64,000 nt of DNA. Source: Agarivorans sp. Toyoura001. GTDB taxonomy: Bacteria; Pseudomonadota; Gammaproteobacteria; Enterobacterales; Celerinatantimonadaceae. The first letter of the stretch is position 1. Each line of letters starts with the position of its first letter. The translations under genes and the position numbers were made by a program. The DNA lies in the NCBI RefSeq assembly GCF_005405585.1, contig NZ_BJEQ01000005.1:1-64000 (forward strand). Reading direction: 5' to 3'. Below are positions 57,248-64,000 of the stretch, piece after piece. The notes beneath the pieces were generated by a model. That model was not told the origin of the DNA. It worked only from the letters and a program-made list of their open reading frames with translations, and did no database searches.

Positions 57248-59746
57248 TTAGTTCAAATTTCTCACTAATTGTGCCGAATTCTGTTTTAGTAAACGTAAGG
57301 TGGCCCCTGCTCCCATCACCGAGACTAACAAGGTGCCAATCACTGGGCCTAATAACCATAATCCCCAGTTAATCGACGCACCAATATCAAATACCATCAC
57401 TTGCAATAGTAGTAAGATAGTCTGTGCTGCGCTCGCGGCAATAAAACCCGCTAAGAACCCTAGAATAACAAATTCATAAATAACAGCATTGCGCAGTAAC
57501 TTAGCGCTGGCCCCCAAGGTACGCAATATCACAGTCTGTTGCCTGCGCTCTTCTAATGAACTTTGCACCTGCGCATACAGCACTAAACTACTAGCTAGCA
57601 ACACCACCACTAATACCAAACGCAGTGCCAATGCCACTTGATCGACAACTTGCGACAACTGTGTAATCAGCGCTTTTACATTAATAAGAACCAAGGTAGG
57701 AAAACTGGCCATGGTTTCAGCCATCCAGGCACTTTTGTTTTCAGGTAAATTAAAGGAGGTTAAATAGCCAGTGGGAAAATCTTTTAAAATGTCTTGGCTA
57801 AGCAGCACATAAAAGTTGGGTTGCATTGTATTCCAATCAACGCTGCGGACACTGGTCACATTTACCACTATCTCGCTCGCACCCACCATAAAGCCAAGTT
57901 TATCGCCAACAGTAATATTGAGGCGCTGAGCAAAATCTTGTTCTACCGAGGCTTCATTTACACTGCTCGCGTTTAGCCATTCTCCTTCTAATAGCGCATT
58001 CCGGTAAGGCAAGTTAGCCACGCTACTCAAATTAAGCTCTCGCCCAGCACCACGCCTACGTGATGAATTTTTTTCCGAGTATTCACCCTCGCGCTGTTGG
58101 CTTACCACTTCGTCGTTAATAGAGACTAATCGGCCACGTAGCATAGGGAACATTTCAGTAAGTTCTACATTCTCGTTTTCAAAGCGCGCGTTGATTAACG
58201 GTTTCTGAGGCTCGCTAATATTGTACATAAAGTGATTGGGCGCACCCTCAGGCAACTGTTGTTGCCATTCACTAATCAAATCTTGTTGAATAACCCAAAC
58301 CACCAAGGCCAATTTAATCGCCACCGTAAAACCAATCAGTTGCACTCGATTTTGTTTGGCACGTTTGTACAATGATGAAACTGCAATTTTAAGGCTCAAA
58401 TTACGCAGGCTAGCGGCGCGTTTTTTACCAAACCACAACAGTAACTGGCTAATAACCAGCAACAAAGCCACTGCTGCAATACCAACACCTAGCAGTATTA
58501 AGCTCAACATTAGCGAACCGCTGTAAAGCAGCAGCAATACAAATACACTTAACAGCATCCAAATTCCAACCCACAGTGGGTTTACCACTCCATCATCGCT
58601 GTCGCGACGAATCACTCGCATAGGTGCGATGTCGAAGAGTTGAATAAGTGTAGGAAGAGTAAAGGTAATCCCGCAGATAAGTCCGCTGCCTATCGCCATT
58701 AAGTAAGGCGAGGCGCCGGCACTAGGAAGTGTTATATTCAGCAAGCTTTCTACGTAATTTGCCACAGGCCATTGAACGATAAACGCCACCCCAACGCCAA
58801 TCACAATAGAGGCCACGATAACCGCAAAAAAATGCCCTAAATAAATGGCCCTAATTTGCGGCTTGCTAGCGCCTAATACTTTAAACATTGCGACCGTGTC
58901 GTAATGTCGCTGGCAATATAAACGGCTAGCAACAGCAATAGCTGCACTGGCCAATAAAATGCCAATAAGGCCAGCCAATAATAAAAATTGCTGCGCCTTC
59001 TGCAAAGCGCCAGCCAAGGGCGAATCACCACTGCTTACATTAACTAAACGTTGATTGTCGGCTAACAGCGGTTTCACCCAGTTTTCAAATTCAGCTAAAT
59101 TAGTCTTTTCTCCAGCAAACATGTAGCGATACGCCAAACGGCTACCAGGTTGTACTACTTCCGTTTTGGCTACATCATTAATATTAATAATGACTCGGGG
59201 GGCCGTCATAAACACACTAAACGGCGCATCAGGTTCATTAACAATTCGCCCGCTAATAATAAACTCAGCTTCACCTATTTCTATGGCATCACCTACATCA
59301 ACCTTAAGTTGATAAAATAATCGTTCAGCCAACCAAGCCTCTCCAACCGCAATGCCCTGTTTTTGCGCGGCATCACTGCCAGCCACATCTGAGCTAATCC
59401 GTAAGCTACCTTTTAAGGGATATTGCTCTGACACCGCTTTGACGCTGGCAAGCACTAGGTTTTCGTTACCATAAACCATTGATGGAAAAAGCAGTTGCTC
59501 AGCGTAATCGAGCTCGAGGTCATCCGCTTGTTCAGCTAAGGGTAAATCTACCGGATGAGCACTACGCACCACCCTATCTGCGGCAATAAAGTCACCACTT
59601 TTATTAAAAATAGCCTGTTCCATGCGGTCGGTAATACTGGTAAACAGCCATACAGAACTCACAGCCAATACAATGGCTGCGGCAACAATGGTTAACTCGC
59701 CTCGGCGTAATTCAGCTCGAAACAAACGCCATATCAAACTTTTCAT
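57248..59746 (-). CDS. ybbP: ABC transporter permease, YbbP-like (FtsX domains)
   Basis: An 832-residue inner-membrane permease with two FtsX-type repeats. There is one helix near the N-terminus, a periplasmic domain, three or four helices around 245-375, a cluster near 400-450, and a second half ending in three helices. A hydrophilic Arg-rich patch (SSRRRGAGR) lies near 560. Partner of the ATPase just upstream. YbbAP has been connected with lipid or hydrophobic compound handling next to TesA; the substrate here is inferred. AAGGAACAAACC precedes ATG at 59746, 10 bp after the ATPase stop. Confidence 0.88.
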   Translation of the reverse strand: MKSLIWRLFRAELRRGELTIVAAAIVLAVSSVWLFTSITDRMEQAIFNKSGDFIAADRVVRSAHPVDLPLAEQADDLELDYAEQLLFPSMVYGNENLVLASVKAVSEQYPLKGSLRISSDVAGSDAAQKQGIAVGEAWLAERLFYQLKVDVGDAIEIGEAEFIISGRIVNEPDAPFSVFMTAPRVIININDVAKTEVVQPGSRLAYRYMFAGEKTNLAEFENWVKPLLADNQRLVNVSSGDSPLAGALQKAQQFLLLAGLIGILLASAAIAVASRLYCQRHYDTVAMFKVLGASKPQIRAIYLGHFFAVIVASIVIGVGVAFIVQWPVANYVESLLNITLPSAGASPYLMAIGSGLICGITFTLPTLIQLFDIAPMRVIRRDSDDGVVNPLWVGIWMLLSVFVLLLLYSGSLMLSLILLGVGIAAVALLLVISQLLLWFGKKRAASLRNLSLKIAVSSLYKRAKQNRVQLIGFTVAIKLALVVWVIQQDLISEWQQQLPEGAPNHFMYNISEPQKPLINARFENENVELTEMFPMLRGRLVSINDEVVSQQREGEYSEKNSSRRRGAGRELNLSSVANLPYRNALLEGEWLNASSVNEASVEQDFAQRLNITVGDKLGFMVGASEIVVNVTSVRSVDWNTMQPNFYVLLSQDILKDFPTGYLTSFNLPENKSAWMAETMASFPTLVLINVKALITQLSQVVDQVALALRLVLVVVLLASSLVLYAQVQSSLEERRQQTVILRTLGASAKLLRNAVIYEFVILGFLAGFIAASAAQTILLLLQVMVFDIGASINWGLWLLGPVIGTLLVSVMGAGATLRLLKQNSAQLVRNLN

Positions 59747-59756
59747 GGTTTGTTCC

Positions 59757-60455
59757 TTATTGCTTGATAATTCTGCCAGCTTGCAAAGTAATTTGCCTTG
59801 CACAACGTTCTGCTAACTTAAGCTCGTGAGTCACTAGTACAAGCGTTGTGCCTGACTGCTGATTTAGTTCAAACAATAAATCTTCAATAATTTGACCATT
59901 ACTGTTATCGAGATTTGCCGAGGGTTCATCGGCAAACAACACTTTTGGTTGGCTGATAAATGCGCGAGCAATTGCTACCCTTTGCTGCTCACCACCAGAG
60001 AGTTGGTTTGGATAATGGTCGTGTCTTTCTGCCAAACCTACTTTTTCTAACCACTGTTCTGCCAATTGCCTAGCGTTAGCTACCCCCTTAAGCTCAGCAG
60101 GTAACATAACGTTCTCAAGCGCCGATAAAGCAGGGACCAATAAAAACTGTTGGAAAATAAAGCCTACGTTTTCACGTCTTAAACTGGCTCTTTGCTCTTC
60201 GTCCAAAGATTCCAAGTTTTGCCCACACAAGTTAACATTGCCTTGGCTAGCGCTATCTAAGCCTGCCAGAATACTTAACAAGGTGGTTTTCCCCGAACCA
60301 GATGCGCCTACTATGGCCAAAGACTCACCTTGCTTTATTTGCAGGTTTATATCGTTCAATAAACTCAGGTTTCCGGCATGAGTTGCAACATGATGATTGA
60401 GTCCGCTGGCGTTTATGATTATGTTAGGCGCTAAAGTTGATTCGGTTGTTGGCAT
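59757..60455 (-). CDS. ybbA: ABC transporter ATP-binding protein, YbbA-like
   Basis: A 232-residue ATPase of the LolD/MacB class. Walker A is GASGSGKTT, the signature LSGGEQQRVAIARAF, and Walker B KVLFADEPSANLD. It pairs with the FtsX-type permease downstream. Its ATG is only 18 bp from the divergent tesA start, the same arrangement as in E. coli. Confidence 0.92.
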   Translation of the reverse strand: MPTTESTLAPNIIINASGLNHHVATHAGNLSLLNDINLQIKQGESLAIVGASGSGKTTLLSILAGLDSASQGNVNLCGQNLESLDEEQRASLRRENVGFIFQQFLLVPALSALENVMLPAELKGVANARQLAEQWLEKVGLAERHDHYPNQLSGGEQQRVAIARAFISQPKVLFADEPSANLDNSNGQIIEDLLFELNQQSGTTLVLVTHELKLAERCARQITLQAGRIIKQ

Positions 60456-60473
60456 AAAAGTAGGTGCTCAAGA

Positions 60474-61115
60474 ATGATGGTTAGACACAAAAGTAAAAGT
60501 TTTTCGCTGTTCGCACTATTTGTTTTACTCTTTTTTACATTGAATACAAAAGCTTTCTCTAATTCAAAATCTATTTTGATATTAGGCGACAGTTTAAGCG
60601 CAGGTTATGGCATGACAATCGACCAAGGTTGGGTTGCGCTCAGTCAACAATACTACAACGTGAATAATCAGCCAGTAGATCTTATCAACGCCAGTATTAG
60701 TGGCGAAACTACAGCTGGCGGGTTACGACGCCTTCCTAGCTTACTGGAACAACATAACATTGATTGGTTACTGATTGAATTAGGTGGGAACGACGGTTTA
60801 CAAGGTCACCCAACCAGTAATATTGAAAACAACTTAAACGCAATAATCGACTTGGCAAAGCAACACGATGTGCAGGTGGCATTAATGCAGATCCGTATTC
60901 CCCCTAACTATGGAAAGCGATACCGCCAAGCCTTTGAAGGACTTTACCCAAAAATTGCTGAACAGAAGCAAGTTAGCTACCTGCCCTTTTTTATTGAAGA
61001 TATAGCGACTCAAACACATTTGATGCAAAACGATGGGATTCACCCTAATCAACAGGCACAGCCAATGATTAGCGAGCAAATGCAGCAGCAATTACTCGAT
61101 TTGCTTTACAACTAG
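60474..61115 (+). CDS. tesA: Arylesterase/thioesterase I TesA
   Basis: Periplasmic SGNH hydrolase with thioesterase, lysophospholipase and esterase activity in E. coli, here 213 residues. It has a signal peptide (about 1-29), then ILGDSLSAGYGM with the catalytic Ser, the oxyanion residues in GGLRRLP and LGGNDG, and DGIHPN with catalytic Asp and His. Two ATGs stand in tandem at 60474. Its stop abuts the stop of zapC. Confidence 0.94.
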   Translation: MMVRHKSKSFSLFALFVLLFFTLNTKAFSNSKSILILGDSLSAGYGMTIDQGWVALSQQYYNVNNQPVDLINASISGETTAGGLRRLPSLLEQHNIDWLLIELGGNDGLQGHPTSNIENNLNAIIDLAKQHDVQVALMQIRIPPNYGKRYRQAFEGLYPKIAEQKQVSYLPFFIEDIATQTHLMQNDGIHPNQQAQPMISEQMQQQLLDLLYN

Positions 61116-61667
61116 TTAGCCCGTTTGAGCAAAGCCATTTTGGTCTTGTAGTAGTTGTGACAAAGACGCTACGCGATCTTGCATCACCTTAATGGCCTCA
61201 AACTGATTCAGTGTTTTACGTTCATCTAACACCATGCCCGCTTCTATCGTCATTAACGTATACGTTTGCTCGCTAACCTCAACCACTACACAACGCGTTT
61301 GCGAATGCTCGGTTTGTAAAACAGCCAAGCTACCCAGTTCCAGCAGATTTTGCGAAGAAGTCGCGATACTTTTGAAAAACCAACTTTGCGGCATTAAAGG
61401 TTTTAGAAATTGCGCTGAGGCAACAGCATTAAGGCAAATTTGAACTTTGATGGGATCTGACCAATTAAAGGATTCTAATTGCTCTAGAAATTGATAATAA
61501 AGCTGAGTGTGCTCGGCAGTAAATGGGCTGTCTTCTTGGGCATGTTGAACACAACGCTTTTTACACAACTTAGACACAAACAACATATTCGGCCCTAACT
61601 CAAGAGTCATTACTCCCTTATTAGAATCAAATACCCAGTGCCATTGTTTATTAGGTTGAATTAACAT
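61116..61667 (-). CDS. zapC: Cell division protein ZapC
   Basis: Cytoplasmic FtsZ-associated protein that promotes Z-ring assembly, 183 residues (E. coli 180). Conserved stretches: MLIQPNKQWHWVFD at the start, LGPNMLFVSKL, ICLNAVASAQFLKPLMPQSWFF, and EAIKVMQDR near the C-terminus. It lies next to pyrD as in E. coli, 89 bp downstream of it on the same strand. Confidence 0.9.
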   Translation of the reverse strand: MLIQPNKQWHWVFDSNKGVMTLELGPNMLFVSKLCKKRCVQHAQEDSPFTAEHTQLYYQFLEQLESFNWSDPIKVQICLNAVASAQFLKPLMPQSWFFKSIATSSQNLLELGSLAVLQTEHSQTRCVVVEVSEQTYTLMTIEAGMVLDERKTLNQFEAIKVMQDRVASLSQLLQDQNGFAQTG

Positions 61668-61756
61668 TATTTAAAAACAGAACTATCCGTGTTGAGCTCA
61701 CTTAATAAACAAATGTACTACGTGAGCCCAACAAAAACAAATATATTTACTATTTT

Positions 61757-62767
61757 TTATACCGCATTCGATATTTGTTTAATCAATTCCGGGCCTTTGT
61801 AAATAAATCCACTATAAACCTGAACTAATTTAGCGCCTGCATCCATTTTTTCTTTTGCAGCCATGGCTGAATCTATTCCACCTACCCCGATAATTGGGAT
61901 CTCAGATTTCAAATAATGATCTAATTTTCGAATCACTTCGGTAGACTTTAATTGCAAAGGACGACCACTCAAGCCACCGGCTTCAGCGGCGTGCGGCATA
62001 CCCTCAATCATAGAACGCTCAAGGGTGGTATTGGTGGCGATAACGCCATCAAGTTTATATTTGAGTAAAGAGTCACTTATCTGTTCAATTTCATCTTCAG
62101 ATAAATCTGGTGCAATTTTGATCAATAAAGGAACGTGTTTATTATATTGCTGAGTTAATTGATCTTTACGTTCAGTCAGATCCTTTAATAGATCTTCTAA
62201 TGCTTCACCATATTGTAAAGATCGTAAACCAGGGGTATTTGGACTAGATATATTAACAGCAATGTATGAAGCATGTGGAAACGCTTTATTCATGCCTATT
62301 AAATAATCATCTTTTCCTTTCTCAACAGGAGTATCAAAGTTTTTCCCAATATTGATCCCAAGGATCCCTTTAAACTGACTTTGTTCTACATTATTTATTA
62401 AATTATCGATCCCTAAGTTATTAAAGCCCATACGATTAATTAAACCGTCGGCTTCTAATACCCTAAAGATACGTGGTTTGTCATTACCCGACTGTGCACG
62501 TGGTGTAACCGTACCTACTTCAACAAAACCAAAGCCCATTGCGTCAAATGCTTGAATACACTCACCGTTTTTATCTAAACCAGCGGCTAAGCCCACCGGA
62601 TTAGGGAATGTAAGCCCCATTAGATCTACCGGGTTAGAAGGTACATGTTGGCGATAAACACGATCTAACAGTGTTCCACCAGTGCGTTTAAACATCTCGA
62701 TAGTAAGATCGTGAGCGCGTTCTGGATCAAGTTGGAAAATTAGTTTTCGAGCAAGTGGGTAATACAT
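61757..62767 (-). CDS. pyrD: Dihydroorotate dehydrogenase (quinone), class 2
   Basis: Membrane-associated flavoenzyme of pyrimidine synthesis, 336 residues, same length as E. coli PyrD. The N-terminal amphipathic segment that contacts quinone is [20 protein letters not shown]. The FMN barrel shows [31 protein letters not shown] with the catalytic Ser, and [13 protein letters not shown] lies about 6 nt before the ATG. A GC-rich hairpin stands in its leader. Confidence 0.96.
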   Translation of the reverse strand: MYYPLARKLIFQLDPERAHDLTIEMFKRTGGTLLDRVYRQHVPSNPVDLMGLTFPNPVGLAAGLDKNGECIQAFDAMGFGFVEVGTVTPRAQSGNDKPRIFRVLEADGLINRMGFNNLGIDNLINNVEQSQFKGILGINIGKNFDTPVEKGKDDYLIGMNKAFPHASYIAVNISSPNTPGLRSLQYGEALEDLLKDLTERKDQLTQQYNKHVPLLIKIAPDLSEDEIEQISDSLLKYKLDGVIATNTTLERSMIEGMPHAAEAGGLSGRPLQLKSTEVIRKLDHYLKSEIPIIGVGGIDSAMAAKEKMDAGAKLVQVYSGFIYKGPELIKQISNAV

Positions 62768-62786
62768 TTAAACTCCTAGTATAAGA

Positions 62787-62812
62787 CCCCCGAAGATGCA
62801 GGGCTTCGGGGG
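62787..62812 (-). terminator. GC-rich hairpin between glutamate dehydrogenase gene and pyrD
   Basis: Perfect 9-bp stem CCCCCGAAG/CTTCGGGGG with an 8-nt loop, 12 bp after the dehydrogenase stop and 20 bp before the pyrD ATG. The minus-strand sequence after it is TCTTAT, a short T-rich tract. It probably ends the dehydrogenase transcript; its closeness to the pyrD ribosome-binding site could also affect pyrD expression. Confidence 0.7.
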
Positions 62813-62824
62813 CAGTATTTTATA

Positions 62825-64000
62825 CTAATTTACGGAGCAGTTTAAATTTAAAAGGTTCAATTCCCTCAATAAAACTGAAAATTTAGCAAACTCATGAGTA
62901 TTACCAGTCTTAAAGTCCGCTAACATGTGATTCCAACGGTCTAACAGGCCTTCATGGGCAGCTAACCAATCATCTAGCGCGTCGCTACTTTCCATTTTAG
63001 CGGCCCACTTAAGTGCACTCACGGTAAGTTGACGTTGTTGCCAATCCAGATCTTCTCTAAACGAGGATCTTGCTAATGCCTGCCAATGATTATCAACGCT
63101 TTGCAGATTTATTTGCACTAAGAACCAGTGCAAACCAATGTTTGCGCCCAAGTTAAAGTAAAGCTTAGCTACCGCTACAATATCTTGCTCAGCCTGCTCA
63201 GCGACTTCAGTAAGATCTAGTACCGAATAAATCGAATTCATTTTAGCCATTGCACAAGCGATATCCGCAGGTACATGTTGGTCTTGCAATTCTTTCGATT
63301 CGGCGTTTACTAGTTTTACTTCTTCTGGAGCAAGAACTTCCATTAAGCTTCGCTGTAACTGTAAGTAACTAGGTCGGTAACGATCTATTTGTTGGGCAAT
63401 ACTTAACGAACGATCGCGTAGCGTTAAGAAACGACGTGTAGCGCGACGAATAATTCGACGCATGTTATCCATCATCTTAAGCTGCAACTGTGCGTTAACT
63501 TTATTATCGAGGCTCTCAATCTTGTCAAACAACTCCCACACACCAAATACTTGGCAGGCAATCACATAACAAGTACAAATTTCTGCTGGATGAGCACCAG
63601 TTTCTTCGACTAAGCGCGTTACAAAGTTAAAACCAACGTCGTCTACCACTTTGTTTGCCAATCGAGTCGCCACAATTTCGTGACGTAAAGGATGGCTATG
63701 CATTTGCTCTACATAGCGCTCTTGTAGCAATACTGGAAAAGATTTAACTAGGGTTTGACTCAAATATGGATCTTCAGTGACTTCTTCAACATTGAACCAC
63801 TCTTTGAGTACCATTTTCCCGTAAGCCACCAACACAGATAATTCTGGGCGGGTTAACCCTAAACCATTAGATTGGCGCTCTATTAATTCTTCGTCTGTAG
63901 GTAAAAACTCCAGGCTTCTGTTGAGTAAACCATCCCGCTCTAGCGCGTGCATAAAGCGAATGATTTCTTTAACCGTGCTGGCCCCTAATTGCTCAGTAAT
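62825..64000 (-). CDS. NAD-specific glutamate dehydrogenase, C-terminal part (cut by window edge)
   Basis: The frame stays open from the stop at 62825 to the window edge, about 391 residues. It is the C-terminal region of the very large (about 1600 residues) bacterial NAD-dependent glutamate dehydrogenase, which turns glutamate into 2-oxoglutarate and ammonia. Recognisable: LGLTRPELSVLVAYGKMVLK, DPYLSQTLVKSFP, LRHEIVATRLANKVVDDVG and the helical tail with RRATRRFLTLRDRSL. An internal Met near 63952 is not a start because the reading continues upstream in the same family sequence. Confidence 0.92.
   Translation of the reverse strand: MTEQLGASTVKEIIRFMHALERDGLLNRSLEFLPTDEELIERQSNGLGLTRPELSVLVAYGKMVLKEWFNVEEVTEDPYLSQTLVKSFPVLLQERYVEQMHSHPLRHEIVATRLANKVVDDVGFNFVTRLVEETGAHPAEICTCYVIACQVFGVWELFDKIESLDNKVNAQLQLKMMDNMRRIIRRATRRFLTLRDRSLSIAQQIDRYRPSYLQLQRSLMEVLAPEEVKLVNAESKELQDQHVPADIACAMAKMNSIYSVLDLTEVAEQAEQDIVAVAKLYFNLGANIGLHWFLVQINLQSVDNHWQALARSSFREDLDWQQRQLTVSALKWAAKMESSDALDDWLAAHEGLLDRWNHMLADFKTGNTHEFAKFSVLLRELNLLNLNCSVN

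Overview
The window (about 43% G+C by eye) looks like the chromosome of a marine gammaproteobacterium of the Alteromonadales/Vibrionales sphere. Gene order and protein style suggest an Agarivorans-like organism, but the genus is an inference. Several neighbour pairs are shared with E. coli (pabB-nudL-sdaA, ybbA-ybbP divergent from tesA, pyrD next to zapC), so most of the window is core genome. Only the extreme left edge carries a mobile element: the end of an IS3-family insertion sequence.

Region by region. 1-6.6 kb: IS end, a low-molecular-weight tyrosine phosphatase, an AsmA-like protein, udk, metG, acylphosphatase and a GNAT acetyltransferase. 6.9-21.5 kb: a compact nitrate-respiration island. 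It holds molybdopterin synthesis (moeA, mobA-moaBCDE, moaA), molybdate uptake (modABC), periplasmic nitrate reductase (napFDABC plus a 43-residue NapE-like membrane protein) and a NarQ/NarP-type two-component system. A perfect FNR box and a NarP-like inverted repeat precede napF, so enzyme, cofactor, metal supply and regulator lie together. 21.5-34 kb: YgiQ-type radical SAM protein, a cardiolipin-synthase-like lipoprotein, slyD, a LysE exporter, an SRPBCC protein, tRNA-Ser(GGA), the divergent glk/hexR pair, and fadE with a PsrA-like TetR regulator.

34.4-36.8 kb: a four-gene bufferin/oxazolin-type RiPP operon. It encodes a cysteine-containing DUF2282 precursor, a DUF692 (MNIO) modifying enzyme, a DUF2063 partner and a DoxX-family membrane protein. 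A strong hairpin separates the precursor from the enzymes. 36.9-46.7 kb: class I fumarase, pabB, nudL, sdaA, a membrane-anchored di-heme cytochrome of RoxA-like type paired with an exported catalase-fold protein, and a DUF1835 protein.

46.8-53.3 kb is the most unusual part: a tightly coupled four-gene operon on the minus strand. It encodes a lipoprotein, an SLC13-type permease with an N-terminal cyclic-nucleotide-binding fold, a periplasmic binding protein, and a 947-residue fusion. In the fusion a type-1 periplasmic binding domain is joined, through a beta-rich domain resembling a pentameric-channel ligand-binding domain, to an MscS channel. I read this as a candidate ligand-gated channel plus transporter system without a familiar name. 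53.6-64 kb: a GFA-family zinc protein, a 7TM diguanylate cyclase, cysB, ybbAP/tesA, zapC, pyrD, and the C-terminal part of a large NAD-dependent glutamate dehydrogenase that runs off the right edge.
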